Shown here one piece after another: positions 34,019 through 42,326 of a stretch of 44,054 nucleotides of DNA. Positions within the stretch are counted from its first letter, which is position 1; each line of letters opens with the position of its first letter. The translations under genes were made by a program, and so were the position numbers. Below the pieces are notes generated by a model. That model saw only the letters and a list, made by a program, of their open reading frames with translations. It did no database searches and was not told the DNA's origin. The stretch spans positions 1 to 44,054 of the forward strand of contig JAJFLH010000008.1 in assembly GCA_021772775.1 (NCBI GenBank), written 5' to 3'. The stretch is from Mariprofundus sp. GTDB taxonomy: Bacteria > Pseudomonadota > Zetaproteobacteria > Mariprofundales > Mariprofundaceae.

Positions 34019-36682
34019 ATGTCTGATCAGCAGGTGAAAAACAGCGATGGGGATGATTCGTGCAAGCAGAATGGTGATTTTAATCATCTGAAAGAGTTGC
34101 TGCTGGGTGAAGAGTCCCGCCAGATCGCAGTTTTAGAAGAACATTTGGAAAATCCCGAGTTACATGCCGCAGATATGGGGCGTGTATTGCATAAGGCTGT
34201 GCAGATCAATCAGCAGCAGGAGCCGGGAGCACTGGCCGATGCTCTGGCTCCAGCAGTTGAGTCATCATTGTATGCTTCGGTGCGTAAGGATCCCGATAGC
34301 CTTGGTGATGCACTATTCCCCGTCATGGCACCGGCAATCAGGAAATCGATTATCTCCATTATGCACGGTATGGTGCAGTCGCTAAACCATATGTTGGAAA
34401 ATTCATTCAGCTTTCAGGGTTTGAAGTGGCGACTGGAGTCGATGCATACGGGTAAGTCCTTCGCCGAGATTGTCATGCTGCATACGCTGGCCTATCGCGT
34501 TGAGCAGGTCTTTCTGATTCATAAGGCGGATGGGCTGCTGTTACAGCATGTCAGTTTTATGGAGGAAGATACGCAAAATGCGGATTTGGTCTCCAGTATG
34601 TTGACCGCTATTCAGGACTTTGTACGGGACTCATTTCAGGTCGAGGCAAACGACTCCATAGAAAAACTGAGTATGGGTAATATGGTAGTCCACATTGAAG
34701 CGGGCTCCAAAATTGTGTTGGCCGCAGTTGTACGTGGTAATGCACCGGCCGAATTTACCGAAACGTTGCAGCAACGGTGCGAATTGATTCACAAACAGAT
34801 GGCTGGGGCGCTGGAGGCCTTTGATGGCGATGCATCGGTGTTTAATGCGGTGCGCCCTGATATGGAATCGTGTCTGCTGTCGCAAACGGCATCCACACCG
34901 ACAGGCTCTAATCTCAAGGCCAAGCTGATGCTCTCTGCGCTGGCACTGGCACTGGTCGGCTGGTCGGTTTGGGGTTGGTATCAGGCAGACCGCGAACAGA
35001 AGCTGATACGGGCACTCGATGCCCTACCTGGTTTTGTTGTGATTCGTAGTGGAGATGAGCAGGGCGCTCTACTTATTGCAGGTTTGCGTGATCCGCTTGC
35101 AGATAAACCGGATAAGTTGCTGCATCAATATGGATTCTCTAATGATGATGTGAGATTGATCTGGACACCCTATCAGTCGCTGGAGCGGGCGATGCAAATT
35201 CGCCGGGCTAGAGCAGTGCTCAAGCCTGCTGCAAAGACACGGCTCAACATTGATCAGAGTAAATTAATTGTCAGTGGTGTTGCGCAGAGCTCATGGCTTG
35301 AGCGGGCCAGAGCCTTACAGCCAGCTCTGCCTGGCATTAGCGAGATTCGCAGTGATCAGTTGGTGCTCAGCGATTCGCCTGAATATCTACTGCAGGAGGC
35401 GATCAAACAGTTGCAGCCACCGACAACAGTTCGCTTGAGTATCTCGGGTGAGACACTGATAGCTAAGGGCAAGGCACCAGACGCATGGCTGAAAAAGGCC
35501 GCAATCGTGATGAATATTGTGCCAGGCATTAAGGTTTATGATGGCTCGGCGATGATCAATATGGAGGCCGATGACTATCTGTTAGCCGAATCTGTCAGGC
35601 TGCTTAATCCACCCTCATCGGCTCGATTACATGTTTATCAGGGCATTCTCGCTGCCAGCGGAAAGGCCTCACAGCAATGGGTTGAGAGGACTGCTTCGGC
35701 AGCTGCTCTTGTTCCCGGCATCAAGGCATATGATGATTCGAAGCTGGTAAATACGCAGTCAGATGTATATCTGTTAAGCGAATCTATTCGTCTGCTTAAG
35801 CCACCATCATCGGTGCGACTAACTGTTGATCAGGGTATTCTAATTGCCACAGGTAAAGCTTCGTCCCGATGGGTGAAAAAAGCATCCAGGGCACTGCATA
35901 TCGTCGATGGTATCAATGGCTATGATTATTCTAATTTGGTGAATACGCGCTCAAATGCGTATCTGTTAAGCCAGGCGAATCGTTTGCTCAAGCCGCCATC
36001 ATCGGTTCGACTGAGCGTTCGGCGGGGTAGGCTCGCCGCCAAAGGTGTGGCATCGACGAGATGGATTAATAATGCCAGAAAGCGGGTAAAAAGAATCGCA
36101 GGTATAAGATCCTTTGATACGAACGAGTTAATCGATGTCGGATCGAATGCATACCTTTTGGCTAAGATAAAGCGCGAGCTGCAGCCGCCAGCAACAGTGA
36201 CCTTAAAACTGAATAAACGTGAACTCATCATATCCGGTATCGCTACAACGGCCTGGGCACAAAGGATCGGTAAATTGATCCTTCATATTGATGGTGTGGA
36301 TACGGTGTGGCAGCAGGATCTGGTGGTGATAGAGAAGGCTCTAGCGACGCTGAAAAGAATGTTACTGAATGCAGATTTACGATTTGTGGCCAATACGAGC
36401 CAGTTGATGGATGGTGAAACATCCAAGATTCAACGTTTGGCCAAGCAACTGATGAAACAGGCTGACTTGATGCGCATCACGCAAGCCCATGTGCAGATTA
36501 CTGGCTATTCAGGGCTTTTGGGGGAGCAGGCTGAAGTGCTGGCGCTGAGCAGAGCGGAAATGGTAAAACGCGAATTGATGAAACATGGTTTAACATCTAA
36601 GCGGGTGAAGACCAGTGGTCAGAAGACGCAGAATGAGGGTTGGGCTGCACGTTTAGATCTGGTTTGGAGGGCTTTACCATGA
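34019..36682 (+). CDS. Single-pass envelope protein with six 64-aa repeats and OmpA-like end
   Basis: An 887-aa protein. Residues 1-295 are cytoplasmic, with GMVQSLNHMLENSFSF and then YRVEQVFLIHKADGLLLQHV and DFVRDSFQVE, an alpha/beta layout like roadblock/longin domains that bind small GTPases. One TM helix lies at about 301-322 (LMLSALALALVGWSVWGWY). Residues 400-763 are six tandem 64-residue repeats with core L(K/Q/N)PP(S/A)(S/T)xRL...GILxASG and a following W-containing helix. The C-terminus (about 785-887) resembles OmpA (QITGYSGLLGEQAEVLALS, AEMVKRELMKHGL) but lacks the Asp and one Arg that bind diaminopimelate. The gene overlaps the GTPase gene (ATGA). Confidence 0.82.
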   Translation: MSDQQVKNSDGDDSCKQNGDFNHLKELLLGEESRQIAVLEEHLENPELHAADMGRVLHKAVQINQQQEPGALADALAPAVESSLYASVRKDPDSLGDALFPVMAPAIRKSIISIMHGMVQSLNHMLENSFSFQGLKWRLESMHTGKSFAEIVMLHTLAYRVEQVFLIHKADGLLLQHVSFMEEDTQNADLVSSMLTAIQDFVRDSFQVEANDSIEKLSMGNMVVHIEAGSKIVLAAVVRGNAPAEFTETLQQRCELIHKQMAGALEAFDGDASVFNAVRPDMESCLLSQTASTPTGSNLKAKLMLSALALALVGWSVWGWYQADREQKLIRALDALPGFVVIRSGDEQGALLIAGLRDPLADKPDKLLHQYGFSNDDVRLIWTPYQSLERAMQIRRARAVLKPAAKTRLNIDQSKLIVSGVAQSSWLERARALQPALPGISEIRSDQLVLSDSPEYLLQEAIKQLQPPTTVRLSISGETLIAKGKAPDAWLKKAAIVMNIVPGIKVYDGSAMINMEADDYLLAESVRLLNPPSSARLHVYQGILAASGKASQQWVERTASAAALVPGIKAYDDSKLVNTQSDVYLLSESIRLLKPPSSVRLTVDQGILIATGKASSRWVKKASRALHIVDGINGYDYSNLVNTRSNAYLLSQANRLLKPPSSVRLSVRRGRLAAKGVASTRWINNARKRVKRIAGIRSFDTNELIDVGSNAYLLAKIKRELQPPATVTLKLNKRELIISGIATTAWAQRIGKLILHIDGVDTVWQQDLVVIEKALATLKRMLLNADLRFVANTSQLMDGETSKIQRLAKQLMKQADLMRITQAHVQITGYSGLLGEQAEVLALSRAEMVKRELMKHGLTSKRVKTSGQKTQNEGWAARLDLVWRALP

Positions 36683-37182
36683 GTCGGATATTACAAAAAA
36701 AGGTCTGTTTACTGGGTGCCTTCGCGGTTGGAAAGACCAGTTTGGTTAGCCGTTTTGTGAACGGTATTTTTTCCGATAAATATCTCTCTACGATGGGCGT
36801 TAAAATAGACCGGAAAAGCCTGCAACTTGATGATGTGACCGTGAATATGATGCTGTGGGATGTACATGGTGAGGAGTCCGTTAAGAAGGTGCCCGCCGCC
36901 TATATGCGAGGTTCAGCGGCTTATCTACTGGTCATTGATGGCACACGTAGTGCAACTGTGGATACTGCTCGTGAGCTGCATGCGCGCATGCGTGCTGAAG
37001 TGGGCGATGTTCCTTTTGTGGTGTTGTTGAACAAGGTGGATCTTAAAGATGAATGGGAACTCTCTGATGCGGATGTGGCAACGATTCGTGAAGAGGGCTG
37101 GGAGTGTCTCATGACAAGTGCTTGCACAGGCGAGAATGTGGAGGCGGCATTTATACGTCTGGCCGATCAAATGATCGCGTGA
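36679..37182 (+). CDS. Ras/Rab-like small GTPase
   Basis: A 167-aa cytosolic GTPase. P-loop GAFAVGKT (13-20), switch I Thr38 in STMGV, switch II WDVHGEE (61-66), NKVD (118-121) and TSA (146-148). Family knowledge: in Ras/Rab the DxxGQ glutamine drives hydrolysis; here it is Glu65, so intrinsic turnover may be low and a partner may supply the missing chemistry. No C-terminal lipidation site is visible. The start ATG overlaps the previous stop, tying it to the envelope protein; a frame opening at 36640 would lie within that gene. The 2-bp gap to the cyclase supports a shared function. Confidence 0.93.
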   Translation: MSRILQKKVCLLGAFAVGKTSLVSRFVNGIFSDKYLSTMGVKIDRKSLQLDDVTVNMMLWDVHGEESVKKVPAAYMRGSAAYLLVIDGTRSATVDTARELHARMRAEVGDVPFVVLLNKVDLKDEWELSDADVATIREEGWECLMTSACTGENVEAAFIRLADQMIA

Positions 37183-37184
37183 AC

Positions 37185-38195
37185 ATGCCGGAGCCATTGC
37201 TCAACTATCTGGCGGAGATGCAGATTTATCGGCTCTCCCCAGCCTGGGCAAAGCTGGATGAGGCATGTCACTGTATAGTCGAGTGTGGCGGTGACTGGAG
37301 TAATTTTGATGATGATATTGCAGTGCATCGGGGCGCTGTAGTTGAAGAGAGTTTTATTTATCTCTGTGGTCAGAGTTTTGATGAACCTTTCCTGCTGCCT
37401 CAAATGGAGTTCAAAGAGAACCGCTTTACGAATGTCCATTTTTTTCGGGCGGAGAGTATTGCCTGGTTGCTGTTTTTGGATGTAACAGAACAGACTTTAA
37501 TGCAGCAGTTACAGCAGCAGAATGCCAATGAGTTGAGTCTGCTGCGTGACCAGCAGCGCAGGGTCTTGGATCGTTATGTCGGCGGTGCTGTTACTGAGCG
37601 CAGTATTGAGGGGCGTTTAACCTTTGATGCGGCTGGTGAGCGGCGCAATATATCTACCATGTTTATCGATCTGCGCAGTTTTACGATATTCAATCAAAAG
37701 TATGATCCACAGCATGTAATGGATGTATTGAATCAGTATATGAATAAGATGCTACCGCCCATTCTCGATGAATTTGGTCTGGTCGACAAAATCACCGGCG
37801 ATGGTGCGATGACAGTTTTTGGTGTACTCAATGAACAGGAAGATAGTGCTCTTTTAGCTTTTCGCGCGGCACTGCGTATTCAGCGTGAGATCTCAACGAT
37901 GAATGATCTGCGTCGTCAGCAGGGGGATTACATCATGGACGTTGGCATAGGCATTGGTAGTGGTGAAGCTGTGTTGGGTATTCTTGGTGCCCATGATCGT
38001 CGTGCATTTACAGTGATTGGGCCACATGTGAATTTAGCCGCCCGACTTGAAGGTGAAGCTAAAGGTGGTGAAATTCTTGCAGATGAAACAACTTTTCTGA
38101 CGGTTCAACATCTCATTGATAGTCATGAATGCAGATCTATTGAGTTGAAAGGAATCGGTGCAAGCCAAGTCTACAATTTACGCTATTCGAAATAG
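37185..38195 (+). CDS. Class III adenylate/guanylate cyclase
   Basis: A 336-aa protein: N-terminal PAS-like region (residues 20-105, ending WLLFLDVTEQ), a short coiled coil with QQQNANELSLLRDQQRR, then the cyclase catalytic domain. Metal-binding Asp162 (MFIDLRSFT) and Asp206 (KITGDGAMTVF), the purine-binding Lys202, and the NLAARLEGE segment near the C-terminus are present. Adenylate versus guanylate specificity cannot be decided by eye. The ATG at 37185 is chosen; a GTG at 37179 would overlap the GTPase stop. The last gene of the operon; an HD protein faces it. Confidence 0.92.
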   Translation: MPEPLLNYLAEMQIYRLSPAWAKLDEACHCIVECGGDWSNFDDDIAVHRGAVVEESFIYLCGQSFDEPFLLPQMEFKENRFTNVHFFRAESIAWLLFLDVTEQTLMQQLQQQNANELSLLRDQQRRVLDRYVGGAVTERSIEGRLTFDAAGERRNISTMFIDLRSFTIFNQKYDPQHVMDVLNQYMNKMLPPILDEFGLVDKITGDGAMTVFGVLNEQEDSALLAFRAALRIQREISTMNDLRRQQGDYIMDVGIGIGSGEAVLGILGAHDRRAFTVIGPHVNLAARLEGEAKGGEILADETTFLTVQHLIDSHECRSIELKGIGASQVYNLRYSK

Positions 38196-38233
38196 GCAGA
38201 GTGCCATAAAGAGCTTTAATGTATGCGGTTTAT

Positions 38234-39088
38234 TCAGTCGTTGTTAGGTGATGGAGCATCAAGATGTTCAACGCTGAATACATGGGCATGTAAATTAGCA
38301 ATCCACTGACGCCCATCCTGTGTCGCTTTCAGATATGGCATGACCGGTTCGATATGTGGATTGGCTTGGTTCCAATAAAAACCCGAATAATTGTGGCGCA
38401 GATCCCAGGGGGTTTCATAATTAAATTTTTTGTTCCAGCCAAGCTGCTCAAACTCAAAAAAGAGAGCAGGAATTTTGTTTAAATAACTTGGATCACCCAG
38501 TTGTCCCAGCATATCGGCTGCACGCACCAGCACACCTAATCCATCCGGATCATCCGGCACTTCATCAGCGGGAACAGGAAAGCGGGTCATCTCAATATAT
38601 CTGGCAATACGATCGACATCGATGTTGCGGCTGTTGCGGCCAAAGCGCTCCCGAACAAAGACCTTTCCCCTATCCACATGGTAGGGCGTTAATTGTGCAT
38701 CTGTTGCGGTTTCAGGTAACTCAATGCTTTCACCAGATTCAGAAATGACAAAGTTATTACCTGAATCAGCCCGGCAAATACCTTTGCAGTAGCCGATATC
38801 GTGAAAGAGCATGGCCAGTGTGCAGTGCAGCCAGTCTTCAGCCGAGATGCCACCATGAATAAGTTGTTTGCCGTGTAAAATGGATTGTCCGGCAACGGTT
38901 ACCATTACGGTATGTTCAAGGTCATGATAAAGCATATCACTGTTTGCAATATTCTCTAATGAGAGGCGTGCTGCCCAGGATGCAACCTCGCCATAAGGGA
39001 TTTCCGTATCACCATAGTTGAGATGGTAATATTGTTCAAGCTGGGAACAAAAAGCGTCAATAACAAGTGATTCGGGGCTAAGTAACAT
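38234..39088 (-). CDS. HD-domain phosphohydrolase, possible cyclic-nucleotide phosphodiesterase
   Basis: A 284-aa protein with HD metal ligands at His55/His59 (YHDLEHTVMV) and His96-Asp97 (LFHDIGYCKG). The first motif, YHxxxH, matches the start of the HNxxH of class I cyclic-nucleotide phosphodiesterases rather than a generic HD domain. The ATG at 39088 is chosen with CAGGA upstream; a longer TTG start is less likely. It ends 39 bp from the stop of the cyclase, convergent with it, so a role in degrading its product is attractive but inferred. Confidence 0.75.
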   Translation of the reverse strand: MLLSPESLVIDAFCSQLEQYYHLNYGDTEIPYGEVASWAARLSLENIANSDMLYHDLEHTVMVTVAGQSILHGKQLIHGGISAEDWLHCTLAMLFHDIGYCKGICRADSGNNFVISESGESIELPETATDAQLTPYHVDRGKVFVRERFGRNSRNIDVDRIARYIEMTRFPVPADEVPDDPDGLGVLVRAADMLGQLGDPSYLNKIPALFFEFEQLGWNKKFNYETPWDLRHNYSGFYWNQANPHIEPVMPYLKATQDGRQWIANLHAHVFSVEHLDAPSPNND

Positions 39089-39106
39089 AGGCATCCTGTT
39101 GATCAA

Positions 39107-39641
39107 AGAGATTGATGTAGAACCTTTACCTAAAAACTAAGTTTCAACGGTAGTAGCCATCTGCTGTTAGGGCAAGCCCCTATTCAGACGAATTGGCAGA
39201 GGAATATGATCGTGAGGCAAGTCATATCAGGCCGTATCTGTTTAGCCGATTGCACGCCGTGGAAACAAAGCAAAGTTAATGAACCGACGATCACTATGAT
39301 ACTTAAAGCTTCATCTGTGTTGCATCGCCCAGTTGAGAATACAGCCGCTCTACCCTGGCAAAATATAATTGCTGAGACAGATCTGAAGGGGGAATGTAAT
39401 CAAAACCAAAGCCTCACATCCCTCGCTAGCAGGCAGGCAACCTTAGTCTGTCTAGATGGAGAAGAGCGGCGGAGCGCGACCGGCTATACACACCAAGATT
39501 GGGTACCCGGATGAGAGCAAGCGGCGCTACCCCGCCGCGCGATAGGATTTATTCAAAATAATCGGGGCTCCTACGATCACTGACACATCAATTTACTATA
39601 ACATTTCAGCCAAGCAGAGCATAAGTACAAATAAAGGGTTT
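39107..39641. other. Intergenic region without a supported gene
   Basis: About 535 bp. A 102-codon plus-strand frame (39206-39514) lacks a ribosome-binding site and a credible protein. A second plus-strand frame around 39165-39285 (ELAEEYDREASHIRPYLFSR) reads like a real protein end, but it has no start signal and stops in the same region; it may be a relic. A small GC-rich inverted stretch lies near 39510-39540. Confidence 0.4.
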
Positions 39642-40586
39642 TTATTCACTCATTTGTTTGAGTACCGCATTCCATGCCATGGCTAAATTGGTGCGATTAT
39701 ATCCGCCGCCACCGAGAGCAATGACACGAGCTTGGCAGAATTCATCGGCGATATTGCAGAGGCAGGCTGTTGCATGAGCGTGAGCGTATGGCGTGAAGGC
39801 CATGTGGGTGATGGGGTCACCTTCAATGGAATCGGCACCGCATTGCAGGATGATGAACTCTGGTTTGGATTGTCGGATAAAGGCCTCTGCTTCGGGCCAT
39901 GCAGCCATGAAATCATCATCGTTAGCGCCGGGGCGCTGCGGTAGATTCAGTTTTGTTCCTTCGGCATCTCCCTTGCCTGTTTCGTTGGCACAACCGGTGC
40001 CAGGATAGAGATGGGCGCCATCCTCGTGCATATCAACAATGCAGAGGTCTGCATCGTCTTCGAAGGCATAAAAAACACCATCACCATGATGGGCGTCGAT
40101 ATCGACATAAGCGATGCGTTTGACACCGTACTCGCTACGCAGGGTTTCAATCAGTACGCCTGCATCGTTAAATACACAGAATCCTGCCGCCATATTACGG
40201 CGAGCATGATGCAAGCCAGCTATGGGTACAAAACAGCGGCAATGGGTTCCGTTGATGATCTCTTCTACTGCCGCTAATACTGTGCCGACAACCGTAGCAG
40301 CTGCTTCATAGATGCCTTTGAAAGCAGGGGTGTCACCGTAATCGAGATAAGCTTCACCGGATTTAGATCGGGCGATGACACGATCAACATATTTAGGTGT
40401 ATGAAAGCGTTCAATCTCTTCTCTGCTGGCCATGAAGGGCTTGGCAATGGAGACTTGTTGATTCAGCCCCTGCCGCACTGTTTCTTGCCAGAAAGCATCC
40501 ATACGATCAGCCCCGAAGGGGTGATTCTCACCAAAACCGTAACGGGCTAGTTTTGCGCCAATGTATAGCTGAACTTTGAAGTGCAT
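39642..40586 (-). CDS. Histone deacetylase-family protein
   Basis: A 314-aa member of the HDAC/AcuC/acetylpolyamine amidohydrolase superfamily. Seen: the zinc ligands DIDAHHGDG (Asp and His) and CGADSIEGDP (Asp), the catalytic His pair in AGLHHARR, and GGGGYNRTN near the end. Such bacterial enzymes remove acetyl groups from lysines, polyamines or small molecules; the substrate here is unknown. It starts MHFKVQLYIGAKLARYGFGENHP. It is divergent from the DUF4442 gene across an 80-bp region. Confidence 0.93.
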   Translation of the reverse strand: MHFKVQLYIGAKLARYGFGENHPFGADRMDAFWQETVRQGLNQQVSIAKPFMASREEIERFHTPKYVDRVIARSKSGEAYLDYGDTPAFKGIYEAAATVVGTVLAAVEEIINGTHCRCFVPIAGLHHARRNMAAGFCVFNDAGVLIETLRSEYGVKRIAYVDIDAHHGDGVFYAFEDDADLCIVDMHEDGAHLYPGTGCANETGKGDAEGTKLNLPQRPGANDDDFMAAWPEAEAFIRQSKPEFIILQCGADSIEGDPITHMAFTPYAHAHATACLCNIADEFCQARVIALGGGGYNRTNLAMAWNAVLKQMSE

Positions 40587-40666
40587 AGAGCTACTATAGT
40601 TAGTTTATATGTGAGTTTCAGTTTTAACTGTTCAGTATAAGCAAATTAATCATAAGCGGAGGTTTT

Positions 40667-41155
40667 GTGCGCAGTAGTATTCATATGTTAAACAGGCTCA
40701 AATTTCTTTCGGTCAAACGCCGCTTTGAACTGTTTCCACCTTATTTTCTGATGCGCGTTAAAGTTTTAGAGCTATCAGATGACTGGAGTATGGCTCGCAT
40801 TCAATTACCGTTGAACTGGGTGTCGAGAAATGCTGCGGGCAATATGTTTGGTGGTTATCAGGCCAGCCTGGCCGACCCTGTGCCTGCTCTGGCTTGCTTG
40901 AAGAAGTTTCCGGGCTACCGCATAGCGACTAGAAAATTGGAGATTGATTTTATTCGGGTGGGTAGCTCGAATTTGACGCTACATTTTGATTTTGATGAAC
41001 AGCAGGAAGAGTTGATCCGGCAAGAGCTTGAGCAGCATGGACGCTCTACACCATGCTTTAAGATGAGCTACGTTCGTGAAGATGGAAAAGTCTGCACTGA
41101 AATCAACAACAGTGTGGCTATCCGGCCTAAGGGTTATGTGAGCAAACATGAATAA
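40667..41155 (+). CDS. DUF4442 hotdog-fold thioesterase-like protein
   Basis: A 162-aa protein of the PaaI-like hotdog superfamily: FPPYFLMRVKVLELSDDWSM, NWVSRNAAGNMFGG and YRIATRKLEIDFIRVG define the fold. DUF4442 proteins are thought to act on acyl-thioesters, but the substrate is unknown. The GTG start at 40667 is preferred because CGGAGG lies just before it; an in-frame ATG six codons later (40685) is the alternative. Confidence 0.88.
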   Translation: MRSSIHMLNRLKFLSVKRRFELFPPYFLMRVKVLELSDDWSMARIQLPLNWVSRNAAGNMFGGYQASLADPVPALACLKKFPGYRIATRKLEIDFIRVGSSNLTLHFDFDEQQEELIRQELEQHGRSTPCFKMSYVREDGKVCTEINNSVAIRPKGYVSKHE

Positions 41156-41190
41156 AGCAGGTCGTTAAAAGGTCATGGTAGGATATGTAG

Positions 41191-41342
41191 AATGAAGTGT
41201 TTGAAGAAAACATCAGCGCAGCACTAAGAGCTGGTGTTTTCGATATTCCTTCTTTTGTCTTGCAGCCAGCATCGGACGCCGCGAACTGTTATTTACTTTG
41301 GATCAAATGGAGCTCTTAGCTAGCGCCTCTGCTCACGATTAG
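41191..41342 (+). pseudogene. Remnant of a DsbA/HCCA-isomerase-type protein, frameshifted
   Basis: Just after the DUF4442 gene, a frame reads NEVFEENISAALRAGVFDIP SF (a GVFxxPSF turn as in DsbA-family 2-hydroxychromene-2-carboxylate isomerases). After one frame change the other frame gives RRELLFTLDQMELLASAS, which matches the family's C-terminal (F)GQDRLELLxxA pattern, then a stop at 41340-41342. So only the last third survives, with a frameshift near 41275. The evidence is by pattern only. Confidence 0.5.
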
Positions 41343-41352
41343 AAGCAGCTTA

Positions 41353-41634
41353 TTATAGGTAGAGACAAAGGTAAGCGGTTTGGCCAATGGCGCGGACAGA
41401 GAAACTCAGGTCTTTCTCAACAATAAACTCATCACCAGCGTTATTGGTGACCCATTCGGTTGAACCGGGCAGTTTTACTTCCAGTTTTCCAGAAGTAACT
41501 GACATGATCTCTTTAGTCGCGGTAGCAAACTCATAATCACCCGCTGCCATTACGCCGATGGTGGCAGGCCCTGTAGCTGTTTCAAAAGCGATGGACTTTA
41601 CTTTGCCATCAAAATATTCATTGGTTTTAAACAT
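41353..41634 (-). CDS. ppnP: Pyrimidine/purine nucleoside phosphorylase
   Basis: A 93-aa cupin-fold enzyme of the YaiE/PpnP family (DUF1255), which phosphorolyses several nucleosides. Seen: the start [14 protein letters not shown], the [15 protein letters not shown] segment, and the cupin strand [12 protein letters not shown] with the conserved FxV ending [18 protein letters not shown]. The length matches the family (about 94). It lies 93 bp downstream of the LexA-like repressor on the same strand. Confidence 0.94.
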   Translation of the reverse strand: MFKTNEYFDGKVKSIAFETATGPATIGVMAAGDYEFATATKEIMSVTSGKLEVKLPGSTEWVTNNAGDEFIVEKDLSFSVRAIGQTAYLCLYL

Positions 41635-41727
41635 GGGATATCTCCATAAATAGTTCAGATCATCAACGCTACCACCGCAGCTTGTTGCAGTTCAATCTGA
41701 AGCAGGATTTAGTATTGCGGGAGCTGC

Positions 41728-42300
41728 TTAGAATTTACGAAACTGGCCTACGACTTCACCATAAATATCGAGTGAAGTCTCCGGATAGATATTGGGGTAG
41801 TCCTTATTGGCAGGCTCAAGGAAAGGGCCTCTATTGCCTGTTCGTAAATATTTGATGGTAAAATCACCATCGACAATGGCGACTACAATTGTGCCAATAT
41901 TGGGATTGGTAGTACGTTCAACAATAAGAAAGTCACCGTGATGAATGCCAGCATCAATCATCGATTCACCGCGTACTTCCACTAAGACAGTGCTGGATGG
42001 GTTTTTAACCAGATAATCATCAATGGTGATTGCATCACCCAATGCTTCAGTGGCAGGGCTGGCAAAGCCTGCAGGCGCCACGCCAACATGCGGGCGGGCA
42101 AAAAACATATTGGCTGGCGACAGACGCCCACCTGGTCCCTTGCTGATGTAACCGGCAAAAATCATGCGGTCAATAAACTTCACTGCACCCTGTTTACTTA
42201 CACCAACAAGCATTGCGATCTCCGCATAAGATGGGATAAAGCGATGCAGCGCGTAATAGTCTTGCAGTCGTCCGAGATAGAAGGGGTCTTTGTTCACCAT
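41728..42300 (-). CDS. LexA-type S24 autoproteolytic repressor
   Basis: A 190-aa protein: N-terminal winged-helix HTH (LHRFIPSYAEIAMLVGVSKQGA), an Ala77-Gly78 cleavage site in VAPAGFA, Ser113 in RGESMIDAGIHHGD and Lys150 in DFTIKYL, the catalytic dyad of self-cleavage. The architecture is LexA. It may be the SOS regulator itself or a second paralogue; a genome-wide search would decide. No Shine-Dalgarno is visible before the ATG. A candidate operator lies 15 bp upstream (42315-42326), suggesting autoregulation. Confidence 0.9.
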   Translation of the reverse strand: MVNKDPFYLGRLQDYYALHRFIPSYAEIAMLVGVSKQGAVKFIDRMIFAGYISKGPGGRLSPANMFFARPHVGVAPAGFASPATEALGDAITIDDYLVKNPSSTVLVEVRGESMIDAGIHHGDFLIVERTTNPNIGTIVVAIVDGDFTIKYLRTGNRGPFLEPANKDYPNIYPETSLDIYGEVVGQFRKF

Positions 42301-42314
42301 GGAGATAGTATGGT

Positions 42315-42326
42315 GTACGTTCGTAC
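42315..42326. promoter_or_regulatory. Candidate LexA operator
   Basis: GTACG-TT-CGTAC, a 5-bp inverted repeat, lies 15 bp before the repressor's start codon. Its placement in the repressor's own leader is what an autoregulated LexA would use; the sequence differs from the E. coli and Gram-positive SOS boxes. Confidence 0.5.

Noticed and set aside
39206-39514. 102-codon frame in the intergenic region before the deacetylase
   Set aside because: No start signal and low-complexity composition; probably random.
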